Shown piece after piece: positions 54,839-64,000 of a stretch of DNA of 64,000 nucleotides. How positions within the stretch are numbered: position 1 is the stretch's first letter; each line of letters starts with the position of its first letter. The notes under the pieces are model-generated. The model was not told the DNA's origin. It did no database searches and worked only from the letters and a program-made list of their open reading frames with translations. The DNA comes from Clavaria fumosa (lineage: Eukaryota; Basidiomycota; Agaricomycetes; Agaricales; Clavariaceae): positions 3,348,001 to 3,412,000 of the forward strand of contig OX637800.1 in assembly GCA_951802425.1 (NCBI GenBank), written 5' to 3'. The position numbers and the translations under genes were made by a program.

Positions 54839-55503
54839 TTAAGTATAGCCCCTTCTACCTAAATTATGGATTCCACCCTCGCATGGGAGACATCAGCCTG
54901 CCCGATACACCACACACCCCAGAAGCCTCTGACTTCGCTGCAAAACTACAAAAAGCCAGAGAAAACATGAAGAAAGCCATGGAAAAAGCTGCACAATACA
55001 TGAAAACCGCCTATGACAAACACAAAAACAAAAAAACACTTGACTATAAAAAGGGGAGCCTGGTCTGGCTAGATGCTACAAACCTGAACACAGAAAGACC
55101 ATCTGAAAAACTCACAGACAGAAGAGTCGGCCCCTTTGTAGTGGTAGAAAAAGTAGGACCAGCTGCCTATCGACTCAACCTGCCGGCTACATGGAAAATT
55201 CACCCAGTCTTCAATGAAGCACTGCTTACACCATATATAGAAGGGAAGTTCCCTAACCAAACCCTGGACAGATGCCTGCCTCCCGAGCCGATCGACAATC
55301 ATCTACAATATGATGTGGAGGAAGTATTGAAGAGCTGGAAACATAGACGAAAGCTACAATACCTGGTAAAGTGGGTGGGTTATCCCCATGAAGATAACAC
55401 ATGGGAGCCAAAGGGGAACCTGAAAGATGCAGCCAAGGCCATCGCGGACTTCCACTGCAAACACCCACAGGCCGCATGCTCTCTCATGGTGTCTTTTGTT
55501 TAA
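54839..55503 (+). pseudogene. Gypsy integrase C-terminus and chromodomain
   Basis: From about 54840: KYSPFYLNYGFHPR, GSLVWLDATNLNTERPSEKL, GPFVVVEKVGPAAYRLNLPA, HPVFNEALLTPY, then a chromodomain (YDVEEVLKSWKHRRKLQYLV, WVGYPHEDNTWEP). Intact frame to 55503, but RT and most of the integrase are missing. The 5' junction lies inside the Harbinger partner gene. Confidence 0.82.
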
Positions 55504-55559
55504 ACAATCACACGCCCTACGACCCTGAAAGAAGAAAACACTTAAAGCCGCAAACAACA

Positions 55560-56103
55560 TCATTCATCGAATCCCCCTTCCTCTCCCTCCATAAACTGTC
55601 TCACCTGAACCCACTCCACCATGCCCCCCGACCGCACACCTCAGACCCCACACTGTGGAACCCCAGGACCGCCGTACTTCGCCTGCTGAGCTGCAGGATG
55701 GCCAAATCGTCTGCTGCGCCCGCTGCCTCCGGAGACTACATGCCAACAACCCGCACCCACCGCACTCAAGGGCCCGCCATCTTCCCCTGGCACCACCGCC
55801 CGCATGTGCCACATCCTGGATGCAGTCCACATTCCCCAAGCACACCGAACCCTAGGATTGGACCCTCCCCCACTTATGTCAGATGACCTGGCATGGATAC
55901 CACAATTCCGACAGAACAGGGAACTCCTTGAGCCTGAGGATGACGTGTGGCTTCGAAGGATGGCAGAGCAGCTCAGCGTTAGCTTTAGCCGCACCATGTG
56001 GACCGAGCTGCTAGGACTCCAATTCGAGCAGCAGCAACGCATCCTATGCGCCTCCCCCATCCTTGTGGAAGTATGGCTCAACTCCCAGAGCTCGCACATA
56101 TGA
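55560..56103 (+). other. Unidentified ORF downstream of the gypsy chromodomain
   Basis: One frame has a CCARCLRRLH motif near 55700; another, from 55804, encodes DDVWLRRMAEQLSVSFSRTM. A TGA near 55687 or a frameshift separates them. It may be an extra ORF of this retroelement family, or a gag-like piece. Function unknown. Confidence 0.3.
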
Positions 56104-56227
56104 TTCGAAATCCCACTGCCACCCGAACCAATCATACAAGAGGAATGGGCTGTGCACCATTGATGAGGAGGTCCCCCCTGGGTGATACTGGTCACCACAG
56201 ACATCATGACCCCGTTGTAATAGGCTG

Positions 56228-57115
56228 AATGGGTGTTGGCTGCAACTAGGTGTTCGCGGCCAGGTTCTTCAGGGGGTCTTGTTACACAACAGGGACACTA
56301 AACAGAACCTCTGAGGATATAGAGGTTGAGTGTAAGAAATTTAGAAAGTGAGAATATATGTTTGTCCGAAGTGTCCAGTGTGGGGTCCGATAGAATGCGA
56401 TGTCCGGATCGAAGGTTCGAGGGGCCGGCAACGACGAAGGCCAGCAAATCGAGAGATATGACAAAGGGTGAGTCTTTTTTAATGTCAAAGTAAGATGATG
56501 ACAGTCAGAAAAACTGCCTTTCCATAGAGTCCGGTACGTACTTATATACATTTTTCTGAGTACAGCAAATCCAGTTCTATGGAAATGTCCAGAGGCTACA
56601 GAAGGCAATGCAACATCGTGTATAAGGTCATATAGGGGTCTTAATTCATAAAGGAATCATGCGGTTCGGAGGAATGAAATGTCCGATAACTAGCAAATGT
56701 CCGGACCGCTCGTAAACTGAAGGAAAGTGTGGCTGGTACAGCAAAGGGGTACTAGGAACAATGGGCAAAGTACTGCAAAAGGGGTTGAAATGTTTAAATG
56801 ATTGAATGGTTGAAAGGGATCACAATATGAAATTTACAGCATGGTATATGAAATAAGGGAATGGGAATGGAATAGTGAGTATGTTGAGTGCTGACCATGC
56901 TGGAATGATGAAATAGAAAGGCGTGGGCGGTGTGTGTGACCTGCGGGCTGTGATCGTCATGGGGGATTTGAGACCGGAGAGTCCAATATCGGATATTTAT
57001 CGCATGTTCCGGATGTTGTCAGACAGTATCGGGTCATTATTGGATCGCGTTGGGCGTAATTATCTTGGATGCCAGAATATCTGGATAGTCGATACCTGTT
57101 AAGTTTCCTTGTTTA
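56228..57115. other. Unassigned segment with TCCGGA-type motifs
   Basis: About 890 bp between the downstream ORF and the retroelement polypurine tract. It contains scattered GTCCGATA/TCCGGAT/GTCCGG motifs. No gene and no clear terminal repeats; probably an inserted, decayed element. Confidence 0.3.
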
Positions 57116-57317
57116 AACAACATATCATCCTTACACCGTGGATCGTACCCACCCCCGGTTTCGAACACCCTTTTGTTGCATGGACATGCGACACAAGCAT
57201 CGACCCCCTGACCGAGACCGAGCCACCAGCAGCCGAACCGCAGACCCAACACGAACACAGAGAGAGCCTGGAAGCATGAGTGGTCCGTCGAGACGCCGGA
57301 CTACAAGGAGGGGACTA

Positions 57318-57646
57318 TGTTAGAATCACACCACGTAATCCCCTGTCACACTTCACACCCCCCTTTTTCCCCTTCACATCATGTGCACACCCTTCCCTTG
57401 TGTTCGTCACACACCTCATGCTATTACCCCTTCACCTTATCACGTATGACTCATGCTCTGCCTCGCTACCCATGCATGTTCATCGCCCCCTGTTGTGACT
57501 CACCGTAACTCATGCCTTTGTAGTATATAAGTAACCTACCCATGTAACAACTCTCCTTAGGTTGTTACTCCTAATCACATACTCCTCTTGCTCCCATTCA
57601 GCCGACTTTGTCTAAGTCCCTCGAATATCTGGGAGTCAACCCGACA
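57318..57646 (+). repeat. 3' LTR of the plus-strand gypsy
   Basis: 329 bp, TGTTAGAATCAC...AACCCGACA, preceded by the purine tract CAAGGAGGGGACTA. TATA-like TATATAAG near 57523. It ends against the minus-strand gypsy fragment; the next 5 bp, CTTGT, would be the target duplication. Confidence 0.65.
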
Positions 57647-57651
57647 CTTGT

Positions 57652-58920
57652 TGACAATAGGGTAGCAGTTTTTGAGGGTAATCTTGTCAAGACCTTGATA
57701 GTTGACACAGAGACAAAGGCCTCCATCTTTCTTCTTCATGAAGAGTACTGGTGCACCTGCAGGAGACTTTGACAGCCAAATGAAACCTTTTTCTAACATG
57801 TCATCCAAATGATCTTTCAACTCCACTTCTGACATGTTGTATAACTTCCCATGAGGAGGGGTCATGCCTTCCTCAAGTTCGATTCAGTGGTTGTAGTTGC
57901 ATTGCAGAGGTAATTCCCAAGCTAGTGTTTCAGAAAATATGTCCAGGTAGTTGTGGTACTCCTGTGGAACTGTTTCTTCTGGTTTTGGGGGAGTGGTCTG
58001 GGTAGTCGTGGAACTCGTGAGTATTGATTCATTGTTGTATGGATTGTTCACAGGGTGGAAATAAAGGAGACCTATAAATTCTCCTTGTTGTTCTAGGCAA
58101 CAAAGTGTGGTAGCCTTGACCAGTTGAACTTGCAGAGGTTTAGTAAGTTTTGGCATCGAGTTCATGAGGTTGGGAGGAGGTTTATTCAGGAGTTTCACAT
58201 CCAGAATGGTGAGAGGAATAGTTGCAGAGTGGGCTGTCTGTTCAAAACTAAAAGTGAGGTTGGTCCAGTCGATTCTAGGGTTCCAGGTTCACAACCAATC
58301 GAGTCCTAGAACCACAGGGGTGAGAGGATGAGTCTTGGTGATGAGGAACTTGATGGATTGGATGGTATCATTGGGGAATTTTGTATTAGCGAGGATGTAA
58401 TATTGGAGCTGGAGGAACTTTTATCAAAGTATTGGAGATGTAAGGGTTGTGGGAGTGGGATCAAGAGGTTTGGATGGGTGTTTGCAAGAGTAAAATCGAT
58501 AAAATTCATGGATGCACCACAATCCACAAGAGTATTTGCATCTTTATGAGGAAGGATTGAGAGGACTGGGAGGCAATAGGCATATTAGAGAAGTTGCGAG
58601 GAAACTGAGAAGAAGTGGAACTAGTCACAGCCCATGTGAGTATGGGGGTTGGTTCTTCATTGCGACTCAGAGTTCCCCCAGAAGCTCCTGAGTTGCTTCC
58701 TCATTTAACTCTTCATGCAGGTCATCCACATCTTCTTCAACTTCTTCCTCTACTTTGTACACTTCCTGCAAATCTTCCTCTCCTTCCTCCAGTGTAAATA
58801 CAGCTCATCTGGCTACTTGTCAATTGGGGCACACAGTGCTATAGTGTCCTGGTTTCCCACACCTCAAGCACAAATTTCCCTGATGGTGATGTTCTCATTC
58901 CTCATCACTGAGGGGGACAT
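57652..58920 (-). pseudogene. Gypsy gag-pol fragment, inverted relative to the next copy
   Basis: On minus, in order: a zinc knuckle (CLRCGKPGHYSTVC) near 58860, an acidic linker, retropepsin (VDCGASMNFID, near 58520), a region with GEFIGLLYFHPVNNP, and the RT start ([19 protein letters not shown]) cut off near 57650 by the LTR insertion. Stop codons split the frame. The same family as the plus-strand copy that begins about 58925. Confidence 0.78.
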
Positions 58921-58924
58921 ACAG

Positions 58925-61900
58925 CAGATTCAGATTTGGATTTGGCTGGCAAGGTGGATTAGTGGGTTGCAGTGTAGTTGCAGGGTTTCTAATACACCTA
59001 TTGCTTCCCAGTCCTCCCAATCTTTCCTCATAAAGACACAAATCCCAGATTTCGGCTCAATTCCATTAAATACTCTAGTGGACTGCTGTGCATCCATGAA
59101 TTTTATCGACTCTACACTTGCAAACTCCCGTCCAAACCTTCTAAACCCACTCCCACAACCCCTACCTCTCCAATACTTTGATGGAAGTTCCTCCAGTTCA
59201 AACATCACACATTATATCCTTGCTAATACAAAGTTCCCCAATGACACCATCCAATCCATTAAGTTCCTTGTCACTAAGACTCATCCCCTTACCCCTGTTG
59301 TTCTAGGGCTTGACTGGTTGTGAACCTGGAACCCTAGGATCGATTGGACCAATCTCTCCCTTAGTTTCGGACAGACAGCCCACTCCGTGACTATCCCTCT
59401 CACTATTCTGGATGCAAAACCCCCGAGTAAACCTCCTCCTGACCTCACGAACTTGACACCAAAACCCTCTAAACCCCCGTGAGTTCAATTGATCAAGGCC
59501 ACCACGCTTCGCCACTTGGAACAACAAGGAGAATTTATAGGACTCTTGTATTTCCAACCTGCGAGCAACCCTTATGATGATGATTCAATACTCACAAGTT
59601 CTGCGACCACCCAAACCACTCCCCCACAACCAGAAGAAATAGTTCCACAAGAGTACCACAACTACATGGACGTATTTTCCGAAGCCCTAGCCCGGGAACT
59701 ACCTCTGCACCGTGACTATGACCACCAAATCGAACTTGAGGAAGGTGTGACACCTCCTCATGGAAAACTATATAACATGTCAGAAATGGAGTTAAAAATG
59801 TTGAAGGATTATTTGGATGACATGTTGGAGAAAGGCTTCATTCAGCTGTCAAAGTCACCCACAGGCACACTGGTACTCTTCGCAAAAAAGAAAGATGGAA
59901 GCCTTTGTCTCTGTGTTGATTACCGGGGCCTCAACAAGATAACCCAAAAGAATCACTACCCAATCCCCCGAATCGAGACCCTCGTTGACCAATTACGATC
60001 GGGCAAAGTTGATTCAAAAATCGACCTTCGTGCTGGGTATAATAACGTGAGGATAGCTGAAGGAGACAAGTGGAAGACTGCCTTCTGCACCCGTTACAGT
60101 GCATTCGAGTATCTTGTTATGCCCTTTGGACTCATGAATGCACCCACAACCTTTCAGCATCTCATGAACGATATATTCCACGACCTAGTCGACATCAATG
60201 TAGTCGTCTACCTCGATGACATCTTGATCTACTTGGACAATCTCGAACAACACCGTGACCATGTCCAAGAAGTCCTATGACGACTACACAAGGCGAATTT
60301 ACATGCGCGACCCGAGAAGTGTGATTTCCACACCATGATGGTCAAATACCTCGGAGTTATAGTATCCCCTGATGGAATCACAATGGACCCTTCAAAAATT
60401 CAGACCATCCTCAGCTGGCCCCTACCCACAAAAATTCGCAACCTTCAGAGCTTTTTAGGTTTCGCTAATTTCTACCAGAGATTCATTGACAACTATTCAG
60501 GCATTGTCATTCCACTTATGCGACTCCTCCACAAGGATACGCCATGGAAGTGGGGCCCACGATGTCAACAAATCTTTAAGACTCTCAAGCAGGCCTTCAC
60601 CAAAGCTCCCATCCTCCAGCACTATGACCCCGACCACCCTATTACCCTCGAATGTGATGCTTCTGATTACGCCATAGCAGCCATTCTATCCCAGACCGAT
60701 CCTGCAACCAACGAACTATGCCCCATTGCCTTTCACACATGAATGATGATCGCTGCAGAGCTCAATTATGACATATATGACAAAGAGCTCCTTGTGATCC
60801 ACGAAGCTTTCAAGCAATGGCGAGTGTTCCTCAAAGGCACAAGATACCAAGTTTAGGTCTTCTCTGACCACAACAACCTGTGTTACTTTACCACCACAAA
60901 GCAGCTTAGCTGCCGACAAGCTCACTGGGCAGAGTATCTTTCTAGTTTTGACTATGTCATTCATTATCAAGCAGGAAAGCTATGCGCAAAGCCAGATGCC
61001 CTCACGCGATGACCCGACATCTACCCGAAGAAGTCTGACCAATCCGCAACCAATGTGCAAAACAATAAGGTCACAATACCACCAGAACTCCTTCGAGCAG
61101 CTGTCATCCTCAACGAAGAAGCCCTGATTTCGCAGATTCAACATGCTCCCCACAACTCCTACTTCGCCAAAAGATCACAGGGCACTTCACAAGGTTGCAA
61201 CAAGGTGTTCTCACTCTCACCCAACAGCTCACTATTACTTTGAAACAGTAAAATATATGTCCCTGACCACAACACTCTCCGATTCGACATCCTATGCTCC
61301 CACCATGATCACAAATTACAAGGACATCCAGGTATAAGAAAGACAACCCAACTAATAAACAGGTTGTTCTTCTGGCCAGGACTCTGAAAGGACATAACTG
61401 TCTACGTCCGTGGTTGTCACACCTGCGCAAGGGCAAAACCCGCCTGACACAAACCTTACAGACTCCTCAAGCCCTTGCCCAGAGGCGAGCGACCTTGGTC
61501 CTTGATTTCGATGGACCATATCGAAGCCCTCCCTCTCTCCGTGACCTTTGACTCGATCCTTGTTGTCATCTGCTGACTTACGAAACAAGCAATTTTCATC
61601 TCCACCAATACTACCAACACCGCGAAAGAATTAGCCCAGCATTTTGTCACCCATGTCTTCTTGAAACATGGGCTACCCACGGACATAGTGTCAGATAGAG
61701 GAAGATTATTTGTTTCTAAGTTTTGGTCTTCAGTATGTCAGGCTCTGGATATTACTTCCAATCTCTCCATAGCCTACCATCCCAAGACCAACAGACAAAC
61801 TGAACAGGTCAATCAAATACTCGAGCAATACATCTGAATCTATATGAACTACCAGCAGGATGATTGGACCTACCAACTCCAACTCGCCGAGTTCATATAC

Positions 61901-62575
61901 AACAATACCCCCCATAGCGCCACCAGTGTCTCCCCGTTCTTCGCGAACAAGGGATACTACCCAAGACTCACGATTTCTCTTGAGGACATACCTGTACATG
62001 AGGCCCACATGGTTGTGACTGATCTCAAGACACTCCACCAGCACCTACAAGATCAACTCAAGGTTGCAAACGAAGCCTACTCACGCTTCGTGGACAGGAA
62101 GAGAGAGATTATGCCAGATTGGAAGGAAGGGACAAAAGTGTGGTTAGATTTGCAAAATGTGAAGATGAAGAGGCCAATGAAGAAGCTGGATTCGAAACGA
62201 GCCGGACCTTTCCCTATACTCGCGAAAGTTTTGACTCACGCTTATTGCCTCCAGCTTCTGAAATCAATGCAAGGAATTCACAATGTCTTCCATGTTTCTT
62301 TACTCAAGAAGGTCTATGACGACACCTTCCCCAAGCAACAACAGCAACCCCCACCCCCTATCGAGATCGATGGTGAACAACACTATGAAGTTGCTGACAT
62401 ACTAGATTCTTGAAGGAGGGGTAGGAAAGTGCTTTACCTCATACGTTGGGAAAGTTACGGACCCGAGGACGATACCTGGGAACCCATCAAATCACTTTTT
62501 GGCTCAAAGGAACTCCTCGAGGACTTCCACGTGACCTACCTGGAAAAACCTCGTGCAACTTGCACAACTCAATGA
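58925..62575 (+). pseudogene. Gypsy protease, RT, RNase H, integrase, chromodomain, decayed
   Basis: Plus strand: retropepsin-like VDCCASMNFID (59080; the usual Gly is Cys), RT with LCVDYRGLNKIT and VVYLDDILIY (about 60210), RNase H ([24 protein letters not shown]), integrase (GCHTCARAKPA, SMDHIEALPL, VSDRGRLFVSKFW, HPKTNRQTEQVNQ), and a chromodomain from about 62380. At least eight TGA (60278, 60740, 61010, 61385, 61445, 61575, 61835, 62411) and one TAG (60853) interrupt an otherwise alignable frame; the TGAs lie where Arg is expected. No LTR was recognised next to it. Confidence 0.88.
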
Positions 62576-62713
62576 ATTCCTTCACACCCCTTTTTATTTT
62601 TCTTCACTTTCTCACTTCGGAATTCACAGAATATATGCACGATAATCAAAACAAAAACAAAATTCACTATCTAACTGATCTAAAACTTGGGATAAAGGAA
62701 TCATCCCAATGTC

Positions 62714-62797
62714 TCACCTTGTCTCACCTTGTCTCACCTTGTCCCACCTTCCTTATTGGGTGTCCCACCTTGTCCTGCCTTGTCCCACCTTCCTTAT
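62714..62797 (+). repeat. Decamer tandem repeat (TGTCTCACCT)
   Basis: About seven copies of TGTCYCACCT with variants. A TATATAGTAA follows. A hairpin GAGTGTGATTAGTGT...ACACTAAATCACACTC lies at 62815-62858. Confidence 0.75.
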
Positions 62798-62859
62798 ATA
62801 GTAATCCCCCTATGAGAGTGTGATTAGTGTCAACTTACACTAAACACTAAATCACACTC

Positions 62860-63110
62860 ATCAGAATGCAGTCCTCACAGTCCTCACAAGTTTGTACTCA
62901 CCCTGACAAGGACTCCACTTGCAATATTCTCAACAACAAAAAATTCCCCCTTTCAGTCCTCATCATGTCTTTGATAATGTTTACTCTCATGTGGTGCTTG
63001 CCCTCAAACAATTTTTTTTCTCCCCAAAAATTGATTTAGGGTTCCTGGGGACTTCCAGCCAACTTTGAAATGTGGTAGCTCTGAAGTTGTTATTAGTGCT
63101 GTTGATATTT
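62860..63110 (+). repeat. Dispersed repeat, second copy
   Basis: Same order and strand as 27581-28005; about 85 percent alike over 170 bp. Confidence 0.65.
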
Positions 63111-63120
63111 ATGAGGAATG

Positions 63121-63420
63121 TGTTGGATTTCTATTCTATTACTTAGTTCCCTTACCTATCTTCGTCGTTTTGGCTCATAGTATGCAGTGTAGATCATCTG
63201 ACATACTTTACATGTTTGGTTGCAGTGCAACCAAAGGTCTCTGACTGTATCTATGTATCAGTAGTGTAGGAGATCTGGTTGTAGAGCAACTAGACCCTTC
63301 TTACTGTAGTTATGATTCGCTTTTGTTACACCATAGGCACTGCTAGTAGTTACATGACTGTACTTAACCCATGGGGCAAAATCGGGGTGCAGCATCGGTT
63401 CTAGTGCTCACTCATTGCCC
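63121..63420 (+). repeat. Copia LTR, inverted partner (left arm of palindrome)
   Basis: 300 bp starting TGTTGGATTTCTATTCTATT. It is the near-exact inverse of 63494-63792 (three differences noticed). Followed by a T-rich spacer at 63430-63455. Confidence 0.85.
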
Positions 63421-63493
63421 CAATTTAATTTTTTTTTTCTTTTTTTTTTTTTTTTGATTGATCATGAGACCCGTAATGATTATGATAACTTGA

Positions 63494-63792
63494 GGCAATG
63501 AGTGAGCACTAGAACCGATGCTGCACCCAGATTTTGCCCCATGGGTTAAGTACAGTCATGTAACTACTAGCAGTGCCTATGGTGTAACAAAAGCGAATCA
63601 TAACTACAGTAAGAAGGGTCTAGTTGCTCTACAACCAGATCTCCTACACTACTGATACATAGATACAGTCAGAGACCTTTGGTTGCACTGCAACCAAACA
63701 TGTAAAGTATGTCAGATGATCTACACTGCATACTATGAGCCAAAACGATGAAGATAGGTAAGGAAACTAAGTAATAGAATAGAAATCCAACA
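63494..63792 (-). repeat. Copia 3' LTR, truncated (right arm of palindrome)
   Basis: On minus it starts TGTTGGATTTC right after the purine tract CTTGAGGGGGAGTG that ends the copia pol. It runs on past the arm into GATAACTT...GATCAATC and a poly-A stretch. Confidence 0.8.
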
Positions 63793-64000
63793 CTCCCCCT
63801 CAAGTGGCATGCAGTCCAAGCGAAGATACATGGCACTTGATCTTTGCAATGGGTAAAGCCTTGGTGAGGATATCGGCAGTCATATCATTAGAAGGACAAT
63901 AGACAAGGTGGATGGAACCATTTTCGAGCATGGAACGAATGAAATGGTAGCGAATGTCGATGTGCTTCGTCCTGGCATGGTAGTTGGCATTGGCAGCAAG
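63793..64000 (-). CDS. Copia pol C-terminus (RNase H end), partial
   Basis: On minus the frame encodes NYHARTKHIDIRYHFIRSML, then VYCPSNDMTADILTKALPI and GLHATGGGV, the well-known end of Ty1/copia polyproteins. No stop was seen within the visible part before the polypurine tract. The rest lies beyond the window edge. Confidence 0.85.

Noticed and set aside
1..64000. Starship (tyrosine recombinase captain), Helitron or TET/JBP-KDZ cargo systems
   Set aside because: Looked for their hallmark genes on both strands and saw none.

Overview
The window looks like a transposon-dense stretch of a basidiomycete (Agaricomycete-like) nuclear genome. Evidence: short GT-AG introns of about 50-60 nt in nearly every gene, element families common in such fungi (IS630/Tc1, hAT, CACTA-Tnp2, PIF/Harbinger, chromodomain Ty3/gypsy, Ty1/copia, a LINE with RNase H), and almost no single-copy host genes. 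I cannot name the species. No rRNA, tRNA or CRISPR array was seen.

Layout. 1-2.6 kb: the 3' part of an uncharacterised multi-exon gene on the minus strand. 3.1-3.5 kb: a minisatellite. 4.0-5.0 kb: a multi-exon gene whose product starts with a histone-H3-tail-like peptide. 5199-8994: a complete TA-flanked IS630/Tc1 transposon with 161-bp inverted repeats, a DD34E transposase gene and a second gene for a Zn2Cys6-type protein. 9209-16417: a complete 7.2-kb hAT element with perfect 8-bp target duplications, a decayed BED-finger/hAT transposase and several extra genes. 17.9-19.1 kb: uncharacterised genes. 19.6-26.2 kb: an almost intact LINE on the minus strand whose gag and pol form one frame broken by one TGA. 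26.2-36.7 kb: nested remains. A roughly 1.5-kb gypsy LTR family is present in both orientations and is interrupted by two small hAT elements; a gypsy chromodomain is split by a TA-flanked element that itself holds a GC-rich fold-back element. 36.7-45.1 kb: a CACTA element (Tnp2 on plus, second gene on minus). The second gene is split by a 3.1-kb inverted-repeat element carrying an intron-containing fragment of the nuclear gene for mitochondrial ribosomal protein mL44. 46.6-50.0 kb: a gypsy pol on the minus strand with its 3' LTR. 50.0-50.8 kb: a piece of mitochondrial DNA encoding a LAGLIDADG homing endonuclease. 50.8-54.8 kb: a Harbinger element (DDE transposase plus Myb/SANT partner) holding a complete solo LTR. 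54.8-62.6 kb: gypsy fragments, two of them head to head. 63.1-64.0 kb: a copia LTR palindrome and the end of a copia pol on the minus strand.

How it works together. Most coding content is selfish DNA in stages of decay. Several insertions are precise enough that the empty site can be read by eye: hAT CTGCTGAG, solo LTR ATACC, hAT MITE GGAAGCAT, and TA for both TIR elements. Nonsense codons are mostly TGA at positions where arginine (CGA) is expected, which fits deamination of methylated CpG. The most unusual items are the IS630/Tc1 element with a zinc-cluster passenger gene, the inverted-repeat element that captured mL44 with its introns, the mitochondrial homing endonuclease fossil, and the H3-tail-like N-terminus.
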